From contig JABMCL010002673.1 of assembly GCA_018857735.1 (NCBI GenBank), positions 620,001 through 684,000 on the forward strand: DNA of 64,000 nt, written 5' to 3'. The notes under the pieces are model-generated. The model ran no database searches. It was given only the letters and a program-made list of their open reading frames with translations, and had not been told where the DNA came from. Numbering within the stretch: the first letter of the stretch is position 1; each line of letters starts with the position of its first letter. Shown here one piece after another: positions 11,997 through 50,065 of the stretch. Made by a program: the position numbers and the translations under genes. This DNA comes from Alviniconcha marisindica. Its lineage: Eukaryota; Mollusca; Gastropoda; Provannidae.

Positions 11997-12120
11997 GTGA
12001 GCCGGCTTGGCCTAGCGGTAACGTGCATTGTCACGGAAGGAAGCGGAAGGACCTCGGGTTGAGTCCGCTTCAGTCTGCTTCCGGCTCACTTTTCTCTTCA
12101 AAAGCTGTGGTTTATGGACA
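11997..12120 (+). mobile_element. SINE tRNA head, partial copy
   Basis: gagccggcttggcctagcgg (box A region) and gacctcgggttgagtcc (box B region), then ttttctcttcaaaagctgtg. It stops at the start of the next full copy. Confidence 0.78.
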
Positions 12121-12128
12121 CTGACTTG

Positions 12129-12600
12129 GTGAGCCGGTTTGGCCCAGCGGTAAGGCGTTAGGCTGGTAAATGGAAGGACCTCGGTTCGATACCGCCGCTT
12201 CGGCTCTCCTTTCTCTTCAAAAAGGTTGTGGTTTGTGGACACTGTCGTGTGACTTTGTCCCTCACGTCCTACTGAAACATTAAAATGGCTCCCATTGCTG
12301 CCCATCTCAATGCAGGAATCATTCTGGTGGTGACAGTGTAGCGATAGGTATATAATCTACCTCTCCCCCCACCTCCATACCCCCCTCCCCCTTCTCCCCG
12401 TCTCTAATAAGCCTTATGGTTTCTGTGGACGTTAAGCACCATGTTTACTTTTAATTTTACACTGACTTTGTGACGGCTTTGCCCCTCACAATGAATGAAA
12501 CATTAAAACGGCTTGCACCTGTGCCCGTCTGAATGCGGAAATCATTGTGGTGGTGACAGTCAGTGTAGCGTTAGGTATAGCCTCCCTCTTTCGCCACCTT
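12129..12600 (+). mobile_element. tRNA-derived SINE, copy 4 (+ strand), plus a body fragment
   Basis: Full copy 12129-12450: tRNA head with tttggcccagcggtaaggcg and ctcggttcgatacc, body, and tail ending aagcaccatgtttact. The stretch 12470-12590 is a second, diverged body fragment (gccgtctgaat-like and gtggtggtgacagtcag). Confidence 0.85.
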
Positions 12601-12754
12601 CTGGGATCTGGGATCTCGGCCTCCGCCAGTACCACTATGCAGACAACTCGGCGTGTTAAACGAGGTTAACCAAACCAAACCATCCACTGGTCTAGTTAAC
12701 TGATGGTCGGCTTTAATTATTGTGGAGTTCATGGAAAAATCTGTAGCGGCGTGG

Positions 12755-13330
12755 CATAGTGTCTTTGGAATGTCATTTTGTATCAGTGGTAAACTGACGA
12801 GGTCGTCGTTTTAGCGTTTCTCGCTGTTTTTCCGGCGTGGCATAGTGTTTTTGGCCGGGATGTCATTTTGTATCAATTGATGAACTGACGAGGTCGTTTT
12901 AGCGTTTCTCGCTGGTTTTCCGGCGTGGCATTGTCTTTTCGGAATGTCATTTTGTATTGGTAAACAGACGAGGTCGTTCTTTTAGCGTTTCCCGCTGGCT
13001 TTCCGGCGTGGCATAGTGTTTTTGCAATGTCATTTTGTATTGGTAAACTGACAAGGTCGTTGTTTTGGCGTTTCTCGTGGGGTTTCCGGGGTGGCATAGC
13101 GTTTTTAGTCGGAATGTCAGTTTTGTATTGGTGAACTGACGAGGTCGTTTTAGCGTTTTTCGTCGGGTTTCCGGCGTGGCATAGTGTTTTTGGAATGTCA
13201 TTTTGTATTGGTGAACTGATGAGGTCGTTGTTTTAGCGTTTTTCGTCGGGTTTCCGGCGTGGCATAGTGTTTTTGGAATGTCATTTTGTATTGGTGAACT
13301 GATGAGGTCGTTGCTTTGGCGTTGGTCGCT
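12755..13330 (+). repeat. About 85-bp minisatellite, about 7 copies
   Basis: ggcgtggcatagtgtttttg, gaatgtcattttgtattgg and gaactgacgaggtcgtt recur with unit lengths near 80-88 bp. Confidence 0.9.
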
Positions 13331-13639
13331 GGTTTTCTGCCCGAGGCACGTTTTAACTTCAAAGGCATTGAACTGTGAATGCTCGATGGAGCAGATCGCC
13401 ATGTTTCAGTGCGCGTGTTGTGTTGTTTCGTCAGTTTGCTTGCAAAGAAGAAGGAAAACTGGCTTGTTTTACTGCTGCAAGACTCGCACGTTACACTGAC
13501 TGACTTAACCCGAACAGGGTGTGAACATCAGTCACTGGCAGCAGTTCTGCGACGAAATAGACGAATTAAACTCTTATGTCTTATGTAGCACACTACAGTG
13601 CCTAGATCATGTAGATCCATGCTTGATTCATGTAGATCC

Positions 13640-13760
13640 TGTGAACTGTTTCAAAGGCAACGTTTGGGGAAACCTCTCGGAGACGGGGTGGAGCGCATAT
13701 GGACTCTTCCGAGCGCATAGATACCATCTTGAACAACTGAAATGAACTGAACTGAACTAG
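13640..13760 (-). repeat. Inverted partner of the 8700-8850 repeat
   Basis: gagacggggtggagcgcata and ccatcttgaacaactgaa are the reverse complement of the 8700-8850 copy. Confidence 0.75.
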
Positions 13761-13829
13761 GCAGTGGCAAAAACGGACTTCGTTCCTGCGTGATTTACTG
13801 AGGCTGCTACCATGCCTCACGTCTTCGGG

Positions 13830-14215
13830 AATGTTAGTGTACCGCACTCAGTGGTAGCACGTTACAGCAGTGGCAAAAACGGGACTTTTCTACGTGACTA
13901 GTCATACATCGCCAGGTGTCGGCAGAGTCTCTCAAAAATAAATACAAAAATCACTGGTGGCTGAGTGGAAGGACAAAAGCTCACCGCTGAGTTTGTCGAA
14001 AGGTCCTTCTTCTTCCTTTTAGTAAATGTTAGTGTACCGCACTGATTGGTAGCACGTTGCAGTGGCAAAACTGGACTTTTCTACGTGACTAGTCATACAT
14101 CGCCAGGTGTCGGCAAAGTCTATATAAAAAATACGTCACTGGTGGCTGAGCGGAAGGACGAAAGCTCACCGCTGAGTTTGTCGAAAGGTCCTTCTTCTTC
14201 CTTTTAGTGCTGCCG
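13830..14215 (+). repeat. About 190-bp tandem duplication
   Basis: gttagtgtaccgcact, ctacgtgactagtcatacat, cgccaggtgtcggca and gaaaggtccttcttcttcc each occur twice, about 180-190 bp apart. Confidence 0.85.
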
Positions 14216-14345
14216 TCCACAGAAACCACACGGTTTCAGTGTTAGCCTTAGGGGGCGGGGGTAGGGGTGGGGTAGGGTGGGGAGGGGGGTATGAGAACTC
14301 TCAGCTTCACCTCCCTGCTGTTCACAAAGCTCCTGAGCTCTGAGC
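14211..14345 (+). repeat. Interspersed module with G-rich insertion
   Basis: Starts gccgtccacagaaaccacac and ends cacaaagctcctgagctctg, with a G-rich stretch between. Same family as 1205-1745. Confidence 0.65.
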
Positions 14346-15347
14346 GAAAGGTTGCCGTGACGCAGCATAATATAGGCTGTTACAGCATCAAAACTGTATG
14401 ATAGTCTTGGAAAGTACCGAGTCCTGCAAGTGAGTTTGTCCGCAGTACCACTTTTTGGACGGTGAGCTCAGTTTTGTCCGGCGGTGAGCCTCGACAAATG
14501 GACAAGTGAGCCGCTTTTGTCACTGAAGTGACTGCATGAGCTTTGTCCGCAATACCGCTTTTCAGTTTTTGTCTTGGGTGAGCTAGATATTATTGCCTAG
14601 TAAGCTTTTGTCAAGTCAGCTAGTTTTGTCGGCGAGCATTTGTCAGGAATCCGTAGCAATACAGCGGCTTAAAGGAAAGAGAGACAGACAGACTGACAGA
14701 CGGAGCGAGAGAGAAAAGGAAGGATTTCCACTTTTCCCGGGTTGTGGATTAATGAACGCGGCCTTGCCCAGAAGGTGTGGACTGGCGGGTTGAAAAGTTC
14801 AGCCAGCCTCACCCTTTCTGGGTCCACTGGCAGGCCCTTTGACCTTTTACTGAAAGTGAAAGGCTGGAATTCCTGCGTTGTATTCTTGCGTGTTCTTCCA
14901 CAGTGTCCGCATAACCGAAATTTAGTCAACCTCGGCTGAGTGCTCGGCAGAACGTACGTCACGGTGTGTTTGACGCAAGCACGGGAATAGCAGCGGACTT
15001 ACTCAGCAGCGGCGCTGGCCGAACGTGACAGAGGCGGAGCCGGGCGGGAGGCATCGGGCGAACAATTCAATAAAACCTTTCCAGTCTTTTTCTGTGGTGG
15101 TGTGTATACATGTGTGTAGCGTGTGTTTTGGTGACCGGCCGGTGTGGTGTCAGCGCGGTAGTCGTCCTTGTCCCCTTCCCGCGGGAGTTGAACTGGGCGG
15201 ACCAGTGAGCACAGCCGCAGCGACAAGAGAGTTCAAGCGCCGAGGAGGGCTAGCGGACTAGCGTACACCATACGGAAGCCTTGGCTATAGGCATTGTTAC
15301 CGAGCGTGGCATTGTGGCAGGGTGGTGTCGAAACACCTGAGTGGAAA
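14345..15347 (+). promoter_or_regulatory. Upstream region of the NIPA gene (likely promoter and 5' UTR)
   Basis: 14400-14640 has loosely repeated gtgagc/ttttgtcc phrases. From about 15000 the sequence becomes GC- and CpG-rich up to the NIPA start at 15348. No TATA box stands out. Promoter position is inferred. Confidence 0.4.
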
Positions 15348-26318
<10,971 letters not shown>

Positions 26319-27776
26319 AAGCTGCGTATTTTCTTGTGAAAAAAAGAAAGAGACAGAGAGAGAAAGAAGGCAAATATTTGTTGTCCTGGGCCGCTTACAG
26401 AAACAACCAGATACACAGACAGACACATGCATACACACACATATTTTGTTTGTGCGTGTGTGTGTGTGCATGTGTGTTTGTGCATGTATGTGAACATAAT
26501 TATATATATATGTGTATGTGTTCATACACACACACACACACACATATGTGTGCCTCACACACACACACGTATGCACTGATCCATATCATTCCTCACTTAG
26601 AAAAGATCTACAACGAAGTTTCTCCAGAAGCAGTTCATGGGTCAATCATTATTGGAGATTGTACGGTACCTATGATTTGTTTTTATTTTTAGAACAAATC
26701 AGATTTTATTCACTGTTACTGGATTGGAGTGTGTTGTTAAGGTTAAGCATTTTGCTATACAATACGCAGAGAACACAATAATCAATCTTGAGAAAAACAA
26801 AAACAAAACAACAACAACCCACTAACAGTGCAATATGTGTACTGACAAAGACTAAGCTAACCAAAAAATTACCAATCATTATACGTTAAAACCCCAAATA
26901 CACCACACCTTTCCCATGGACTTACATTTGTTTCTAGAATTCTACAATTCGTCATTAAAAAATAAAAAAATATTTTTAGAATGCTGCAATACATCATCAA
27001 AGGTTCACACCACAAAGATTAAAAACAATTGATTCAAACCACATACATTTAAAAAAAATATTCCATGACCTGTATGCAAAACAAAGAGCTTCTGATGTTC
27101 TGTCCATGACGCCAAAGACACTTTGGTGACATCAAAATGAAGTGCAAGAAAAGAGCACACAATGCTGTAATCAGCTAGTGAAACAAGAGTTAATTATTAT
27201 GTCCAAAAAAAAGTCATCTTATAAAATCAATATAGACTCAATCACAATCACATGTTCAATCACAAAACGTTTACTGCGGACCATGTTCATTCAACCTGCA
27301 CCAAGCACACCAGACGTTTAGCCTGTGAAGGGGAGTTCCTTTTAAGAGTTCACAGTTTCTACAGGATCATGTGTGTGTGTAGAGATAGACAGAAACACAG
27401 AGTCATGGTTCATATCAGTTTTGTTTTATATCGTGCATTGCCTTGCATGAAACTTGGGTCTGTGTAATGATGAACGACCAACCCCGTCCTCTCCCTAGCC
27501 TTTAGCCAAATGTGAAGGCCGCATGATGTTGTTGAAAACATGAGCAGAATTTCTCTTTTTCTCATACTTATCTAAATGGGTTTGAGCTTTGCATGGTTCT
27601 TACATGCATGGGCAAGATCATGCACAATAAGCTTTTTTGTGAATGTGGTGTGTGTATAACTATAACGGAATTAACTGATATATTTCCAGGGTGCTGCTGG
27701 CCATAACTAAAATAAAAAGCCCTATTATCTTGCTTTTTCTTGGAGACAGTAGCAGAGATTTTTGATTTTTTAAACA
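26319..27776. other. NIPA 3' flank, probable 3' UTR
   Basis: Holds CA/TG tracts (26410-26580) and AT-rich sequence. aataaa at about 26961 is a possible poly(A) signal, but several A-rich stretches make it uncertain. No gene. Confidence 0.4.
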
Positions 27777-27975
27777 CCTGATGTTAAATTCCATGGAGCT
27801 TGACATTTTTGTCAGTTTTGATGACCATTACCCGTTTTCAAGATCATGAGAGTTTGAAAAAAAAAAGATTCACCAACCAACCTATGCTTCTTTCTCTCTC
27901 TGTTGTGACCTTGAAAATGGTGAAAGGTCATCAAAATTGATCAAAATGTCAAGCTCTATGGAAGTTAGCATCAGG
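27777..27975. mobile_element. Fold-back MITE (family B)
   Basis: cctgatgttaaattccatgg / agcttgacatttttgtcag on the left is the reverse complement, with mismatches, of aaatgtcaagctctatgg and aagttagcatcagg on the right. About 50-bp terminal inverted repeats. Confidence 0.75.
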
Positions 27976-29687
27976 CAGAGTTTTGAATGTGTGTGTGTGT
28001 GTGTTTGTGCGTGTGTACTTGGCAGTTGTTCTCAGTCTTTACTCAGTTTGCTTTTATTTTTTGTTTTTTACCTTTGTTGTGATTCTGTCTTTGATGGCAA
28101 TATGTGGTCTCTGGCATACACAAGTCTGTATTCCATAAGAACCCTGCCCTCATTCACCTTAATTCCATGCATGCATCACCATGGCCACATGTACATAAAG
28201 AAATTTGAAAATGACAGTTATAGTTTGATTTTATGAACAGAACACTTACTCAAACAGTGCTTGAGATGTGTTTATTTTGATACACCATTTTTTCAGGCAA
28301 TAAGTTTTGGAAGAAGTCAACCATGTGATTTACTGGCAATGATTTGATGTATGCTGTTGACTTGTGGTATGTCTTGAACATGCTCCTGTTGATTTTTGCC
28401 ATATGGTGCTTTCGTATGAAAACACCGCAGAGTAGTAATACTTGATCATATTGATATCATCGCAAAAAGGTACTATGCTTTCACAACGTCAGTTGCGTTC
28501 TGCTCAAATGGTCTTTTTTTCTTTTTCTTTCTGTTGACAATGCTGCGTACACATGAGATCATTAGGTCTTCAGAAACAAGAGTAGACGGAGTACACTGCG
28601 CAGACTCAGTAGATGCAGGTGATGAGTCAATTCACTAGACCTTTGCAGACCTTAATTTATTGAATTAATGTGGACAAATGCTGGTGCATAATGTCATTAG
28701 CAAAGTGGGGACAATGCATTTTTTTATCGATGAAATTGTACTTTTGGATATATATGTATGTGTATATCTATATACATTCATTTTTGCATGAGCTGTACTT
28801 ATTTCAGTCTGTTGTGAGTGACTGACAGACAGCCGAGAAAGCCAAATAGTATGTGTGTGTGGGTGGGAGGGTGGGTGGGTTGGTGTGGGTGGGTGGGTGT
28901 ATGTGTGTGCACATGTGTGAGGGGCGAATGCACAAATTTGTATGTAAGCAAGCATGTCATATGATGAATCATACGAACCTGTAGATACGTAGCAATATTG
29001 TTGTAGTCTTGTTGATGCCAGTGAGTGTGCTTCTATATAATTATGTACATAGAATGTAGCAGCAAAAGGTTTACCAGGAACAGAACGGTGACGAGGATGC
29101 AGAGCTTAACGTCCTCGTATGTCATGCTGACATATTAGGGACGATATAACGGTGAGAAGGTCCATGTCATTTCATGCTTGGCTCAGCTGTTTGTGTCAGC
29201 ATATCGGGTGTTTCTTCACAAATGGTTACACATCAGCAAAATAACCATTACTTGTAGCTGTACTTACATTACTTGCACATTGCATTATACAATGGTTAAG
29301 TTGATAAACCTTTTTACTGTTAAACAACAACAGGAAAAAAACAGGCACAACCTATAGCATGGGAATTAATAGCCAGTTGTTTTGGGCATAGCTGTATGGT
29401 ATATATGTTAATTGTTCCAGAAAGTGTTTCAGGGGGACTTAAAGGCACTGGTACTCTCTGCTGTCAACACACTGTCTAGCAAAAGGGGTAGTAGTGTCAC
29501 AGCGTGTGTGTGTGTGTGTGCTTTTAAGTGTGGGTGGTGTGTGTGGTGCGTGTGTGTGTGTGTGCATGCATTTATGTATTTATTGTGTGTGTGCATTTAT
29601 ACATGTGTGTGTGTGTGTGCATTTATATGTGTGTGTGTGTGTGCATTTATATGTGTGTTTGTGAGTAGTTTTGTGCCCACAGACTGG
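27976..29687. other. Intergenic, no gene
   Basis: AT-rich unique-looking sequence with GTGTGT (27991-28015, 28853-28910, 29505-29660) microsatellites and a copy of the 74-bp-unit repeat at 29093-29145. Nothing coding is supported. Confidence 0.4.
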
Positions 29688-29903
29688 TACAATGAAACCC
29701 CCTTAACGCAAGAGTCGCCAAGACCACAAACATGACTTCTTCCTAGCAGATTTCTGACAAGAATAACAGAGAATACAGTCGGATTTAAAAAAAATTAAAG
29801 CAATTAAAAAAAACTAACTAAAATACCATTGGAGCATTTCTACAGCATTTTCTTGGGCAGAACTTGATCTTAAAGAAATTAGTTTTAAGTGGGTTTCACT
29901 GTA
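29688..29903. mobile_element. TA-flanked MITE (family C, TACAGTG ends)
   Basis: Left end tacaatgaaacccccttaa, right end ttaagtgggtttcactgta: terminal inverted repeats of about 18 bp. TA at both tips suits Tc1/mariner- or pogo-type insertion. Relatives at 37137-37405, 44963-45636 and 49614-49795. Confidence 0.7.
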
Positions 29904-30559
29904 TCTAACACCCCTGGTTGTTTTATATCTCTTTGTACGGTTACTAAGCTTATTGCCTTGCAAAACTTACAACGTGGAAAATGATTTTTATTATTGCTTG
30001 GCAGACACAGGCATGAAATGGACACTTGATGCTTTTACAGATTAAATGGTATCATCGTGGTGCATGTTCTCACAAACGTTATTTGTATTGTAAGTCTGTT
30101 TGCCCTGATGTAACTGCCATGGTTGACTTGGCGTCATTAACCAGTTATATGACTGTCTTGGAAGTCATTTCTCTTTAACATCAGGTCTCACAGTCTTTGT
30201 CAACATATATGGTGATACTTAATTATGTTATGATCCGCAATGCTGTGGCTTGAGAACTGCGTGTGATATTATAATGCAATGATGCCTGTGCATCTTTGAG
30301 GAATATAAATAACATGCTGGTGGTCCCATCATTGACAAGGTTGGCTGGCGTTCCTCTTTGAGTGGTTGAAAGCTTTGAATGGATTGCGTGGATGTGTTAT
30401 GCTTCTCTTGCACCATGCTATGGGTTCTGTTTTCAGTCTCAATCATAAGATATAGAAAATTCATCAGTGTGATGTGTTTTAGGCTTTTGTGGGTCACACA
30501 TTGTCCCAAATGGGATTTTTTCTACATGTCAAATTCAAGTTTCTTTCTTCCCCCAAAAC

Positions 30560-30692
30560 GCCCCCCCCCCCCCCTCACACACACACAAACATACTGTGCA
30601 CATGTGCATGCACACACACACTTACATGCATACACACACACACACACACAGACACAAGTGGGCACAGACACACACAAACACACACACACAAC

Positions 30693-30732
<40 letters not shown>
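30560..30732. repeat. Poly-C and CA microsatellite
   Basis: Poly-C (30560-30574) followed by interrupted and then pure CA. Confidence 0.93.
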
Positions 30733-30734
<2 letters not shown>

Positions 30735-30971
30735 TTAAAAGAAACCACACTGCTACATCAGTTTGTAAGATTTATAAAAACATTGACTTGTATAAATCGC
30801 TGGTAACAACATTGTTAAAAACATAAACAACAAAACCCCTATTAAATATATAATTACAAAAACAGAGGAGGAGATCATCAAGCAAATTAAATTCCTCCTG
30901 CACCACAGATATTGGCACACTCCCCTCACTTAAGGGACACAAATCAAGGCATGAACACAGACATGTTCAGA

Positions 30972-31100
30972 ATCAACACACAAGGGAGTTAATTAGCGCT
31001 GAAAATACATAGCACAAGTACAGCAACAAAGACCTCAGTCACCGATGGTAACTCTCACCTGGCATGTGTGTAAATGCAAGGTACATAAACTCCACCAGAG
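30972..31100. mobile_element. Family A MITE, left half
   Basis: cagaatcaacacacaaggga, gttaattagcgctgaaaat and caacaaagacctcag match the left arm of 18757-18937. The right terminal repeat is missing. Confidence 0.7.
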
Positions 31101-31382
31101 GTACCTCCTCTAAAAATTATAGAAATGTTCAGTTGAATGCATCCATTATAATTTTAAGATCACTGGGTCTGTGAAACCTCTGACAGAAGACTACCCAGCT
31201 GCCATCTTTGGGGAAACTTTACCTGCATACAAAAACATTTTGAAGCAAAGTTGACCGCTAGCTAAAAAGGAATGCTACTTTTAACAGGACAACACAAAAC
31301 ATCTAGTGTAAATAAAAACAACAGTAACACCACATTCTGTTCAGAATTTTCGGTTTTCTTGAAACCTTTCTTAGTGAACTGT

Positions 31383-31585
31383 GACTGAAGAATGCTGAGC
31401 GTCACAAATACATGTATATATGTAATCACATGCATAATTAAATGTAACCCAGTTCATTATGTCTCTCTCCCTCTCTCTCTCTCTCTTTCTCTCTCTCTCT
31501 GACTGAATAATGCTGAGCGTCAGAAATACATGTATACATAAACACATACGTAATTAAATGTAACCCAGTTCATTACTCCATTAGG

Positions 31586-31619
<34 letters not shown>

Positions 31620-31625
31620 CTCACA
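31383..31625 (+). repeat. About 118-bp tandem duplication with CT tracts
   Basis: gaatgctgagcgtcacaaat and aattaaatgtaacccagttc occur twice, each followed by a CT-rich tract (31460-31500 and 31585-31622). Confidence 0.85.
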
Positions 31626-31983
31626 CACAAAACATGCGCATATTTTCATTTCATTTCATATTAACCCTTTTTTTCCAAGCAATAGATTGACAGTTCCAGA
31701 CTCTCCAACATCAATAACTGAAACAGGATAAGTCGACAGTTTTCATGCATCATCATTTACCTGGCAGTCCATTGCTTGGAAAAGGGGGTAAGTCAATAAC
31801 TTGGGTGTTTCTGTTTTCTTTTTTTACGCCCAGTCAACCAGGGCGGTTAGGGCAAGGAAAAAGGGTGTTTGCCGGCAAGTTTGCACACGTTTTGTGTTGT
31901 CTGGTTAAAATCAGCCTTCTTTTTAACCTTTTGTGCATTTAGATCTTTATAATCTTAAACAGATCGAGGCCCAGCGCGCTAGT

Positions 31984-32200
31984 GCAGAATCAACGAATAA
32001 GGGAGTTAACTAGTGCTCAATGCTGTCACACAAACACAACAACAAAGACCTGAGTTGCCTACAGTAACTCTCTCACCTGGTGTGCAAGTAAGTACAAGGT
32101 ACATAAAGCTCCAACAGAGGTACATCTGTGAGGTGACTCAGGTCCTTGCTGTGTTTATGTGATGTCTTTTAAGCACTGATTAACTCCCTTGTTTGTTGAT
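31984..32200. mobile_element. Family A MITE, full copy
   Basis: Left gcagaatcaacgaataaggg and right taactcccttgtttgttgat are inverted repeats; inner arms caacaaagacctgagt / actcaggtccttgctg pair as well. Confidence 0.8.
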
Positions 32201-32204
32201 GTGT

Positions 32205-32974
32205 TTGGATCTTGCTGTTGTTGATCATTTTAATAAGAGTGCTATTCTCAGAGTCAATGCACTCTTTTTGTATGTGATTCTGAATGAGTGGCTTAGTGTG
32301 AAGGTGCCCTTTACAAAACATGAAATGAACAAAAATTTGCTGGCATAAATTGCCTGTAATTTCCTTGCCTTTGTTATCTGTTTTTCATCAGAACAGCCTT
32401 GTCAGAAGGAACAGTTCTCGTTCAAAGCATAATATACTTGTTGCACTTTCAACAATTAAACAAAATCATGACTAATATGTAAAACAAAGTAAGATTCCTT
32501 TCAAATTGCTGGTTGGAATATATATATCCATGAAAGTTAAGGTACTTTACAGACATTTTCAAATTAACTAGTAAATAAAATCAACAATTGGAACACAAAC
32601 ACTGTCTGTTCGTAAATAACTGGAATGTAAAACAAGCAAAGCTGCATCTTAGAATACAGAGGAACTGAGTTTAAACTACTGTACTACATGACATACCAAT
32701 CAACACTAGCATAACAGTCATCACAGACACTCTCATATTTTTGCTTGAATAGACAGAACACTAAACCACATCACAGTCCTGGTTGATTTGCCCTCTGTTT
32801 TATGTCGTTGTTGGGCTTTTTTCAAGGACACAAGCTGTGTGGACTCTACCTCCTTTGAAGATCCTACGAAAGGCTGGCAAACACTGGTGAAACTGACATC
32901 CATATTTTTCGTCACGCTAACATACATCTGCACCTTTCCCATTCAAAATAACAACAACAACAACAACAACAATA

Positions 32975-33046
<72 letters not shown>

Positions 33047-33348
33047 AGTTGCCCACTCACACAAATTCCTTACCAACTATCTTCAAAATTCCAAAAAGCA
33101 GCAGAAAAGCTTTAAAGATTAACTGTCTTTATGTGTGTGCATGTGTGAGGGGGGCAGGGTTGGTGGTGGCATTTTGTTGCTGTTGAATAGATAAACATAA
33201 ACAGAAAAACTTGTCAGAGTGAAAGTAAACAGTACTCTTATGTACTGGCGGAGATGAAATAATCTTGGAAACTGCTGCTGGAGAACTTCTGCACCAGCAG
33301 CGGACTGGTTGTTGGAGAACTGACACGTTCCCGTTTAGATCAGACGAG
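32205..33348. other. Intergenic and PRCP 3' flank
   Basis: AT-rich, with a CAA tract (32949-32970) and CA microsatellite (32975-33041). 33042-33348 is the likely PRCP 3' UTR (- strand). No gene. Confidence 0.4.
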
Positions 33349-43563
<10,215 letters not shown>

Positions 43564-43683
43564 TTTGAACAAGCAAATCATGTGATGCCATTTGGCAGGG
43601 GAGGTAACTTCTAAACAGTTCTTCTGTGCAAGGAACTAAAATCAGACTGAAAACAGACGACTATCACACTAACTTGTGTCAAA
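43564..43683. promoter_or_regulatory. Putative bidirectional promoter between PRCP and SPCS3
   Basis: Only 120 bp separate the PRCP ATG (- strand) from the SPCS3 ATG (+ strand), so both 5' UTRs and the core promoter must lie here or overlap the partner gene, unless one gene has an unseen upstream non-coding exon. No TATA box is obvious. That this works as a shared promoter is inferred from geometry. Confidence 0.55.
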
Positions 43684-48204
<4,521 letters not shown>

Positions 48205-49613
48205 CAGGTTTTAGCGTGCATTTTGAAAATCTTTGTGACTTTTTAATTTTTGCTTTCTTAGGGTATATTTTTGGTTCAGTTTTGAAATAGAAATTTTTCT
48301 TGTTGTTGGATGTCATTGTTTTGTTCACACTTGAGAATGGAGAGTGATAGTATTGATCGACTGTCGGGTGGATGACATTACTAAAAAAGAAGTGTTTTAT
48401 GGAAGCATGCATGGAGGGAAGGAATCAAATCACATTTCATGTTCTTTGGTCAACCAAATAATCCTTCATATTCTTTCAGTTCAAATCATATTTTATGTTC
48501 TTGCTTTAAAGGTGTTGTGTAGCTGTGGAACATTGTAAAGTGTGTACCTTGTTGTATATGTTTGTGCTGGTGCAAGTGGACTGGACTTATGAAAGTAAAC
48601 TTTTATTTCAAGAGATTTGTTTTACAGGTGAGTGATGTTTTGTAAATGTACCAAGAATGTTTGTGTATCTGTGTACAATTAAATGCATGCACGCATGCAC
48701 ACACAACCATGCACACACACACACACACACGCAGAGGTTTTCAAGTTTATTCCATTCACATCCAGCATCTCACCAAAATTCTTTACCCCCCCCCCCCCTC
48801 CCCCCAGTCAAATCACAATCTGGCAAATACATACTGTCTCCACAATCAGTGCATCATGGAGACATCTCAAATTTGTCCACACCATGGCTCTTACTTTGGG
48901 GCAGATATAAAGTACAAAGGTGCACATGTGGAAAGAGAAAATGTTCATAAATATATAGTGGAAATCTCTTTTTAAAAAAGTAGCTATTTCAGAATCAAGT
49001 CATCTTCTCTGTTTAGGAGGAACTGTAAGAGTAACATTACTTTTTATAAATCACAAAATTAATTTACATCACTTTTTTTCAATCACAAGAGAAACAATTT
49101 TATACAAAGTAATTGCAAAATATGATGACAGTACTGAAGGGAGGGGGGGAACAGATCTAAATACTCCCTGAAAATACTGGTATGCTTTGCAATTCAGCAT
49201 AACATTAGCATAAACCCTTTCCAGATTCACACATTTCAGCAAACAAAATGTATGGCTTGCTTTCTGCCCACTATAAATCAAATCAGAGATTTTACCCTTC
49301 AGTTAATAACAACTTAAAAAAGATGCAGACTGTTTACCATTTACCTGTTGATGCCAGTTGTATGAAGCATTGACAAACCATCCTCACAGCTCAAGTTGTA
49401 TTTCCTGAGCTGTGTGCTACAGCCAGTTAATTAAACGCCAGTTTTCTCCTTCCTTGATCTTTACAGCACAACACAGGTTAATGACTCCAACACCAACCCC
49501 TCTGATGGCTTAAGTTTTAGCAACAACTTGTGTGTATATTTTATAACTATCACAGAACACTACAAAATGCAACAACTTCATTCCATAGTAGGTGTACCTG
49601 GCTACAACAGAAC
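48205..49613. other. SPCS3 3' flank, no gene
   Basis: Probable 3' UTR followed by intergenic AT-rich sequence with a short CA tract (48713-48730) and C-rich run. No poly(A) signal could be assigned with confidence. Confidence 0.4.
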
Positions 49614-49795
49614 TACAGTGAAATCCTTGACAAAAGACCACCCTTCTTTTTGTTTTCTTTACCACAGCCACTTTTTGTGAAACCTTTTCCTGCATATTTC
49701 CATCAAAACAAACCCTGTAACCAAAGGGCAATCACTCACATAACGCCACTTTAGCCTGGTTTCCAGGGTGGTCTTTAAAGAGGGGTCCCACTGTA
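49614..49795. mobile_element. Family C MITE
   Basis: Left tacagtgaaatccttgac, right aagaggggtcccactgta; the inner sequences agaccacccttc / cagggtggtcttt also pair. TA tips. Confidence 0.75.
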
Positions 49796-49979
49796 CTATG
49801 TTGCAGACTAGGATGCTGGTTGGTGGCATTGTGGGTCATTCTTCAGCCAGCATTCCCACACAACTTAGTCGCAAAATGATGAATGCAAGTGACGTGTTCA
49901 ACAGAGCCGAGCAAGCAGGCCAGGCCTTAGGTGCTTGTCCAATACGCAGGCACACCCAAGGTTCATTCCTCTTCAGTTT

Positions 49980-50065
49980 GCAGTATAGCATTAACATGGC
50001 TCACACAGTTGTCCATCTAAATGCAGAATCATAGTGGCAGTGTAGCGTTAGGTATAGTTCCCAAC
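49980..50065 (-). mobile_element. SINE body fragment
   Basis: taacatggctcacacagttg, atgcagaatcatagtggcag and tgtagcgttaggtatag resemble the SINE body (12280-12350). The tRNA head is absent. Confidence 0.5.

Noticed and set aside
43579..43581. Upstream in-frame ATG as the PRCP start
   Set aside because: The context is weak (C at -3), while the ATG at 43563 has A at -3 and G at +4 and still leaves a full signal peptide. It cannot be excluded.
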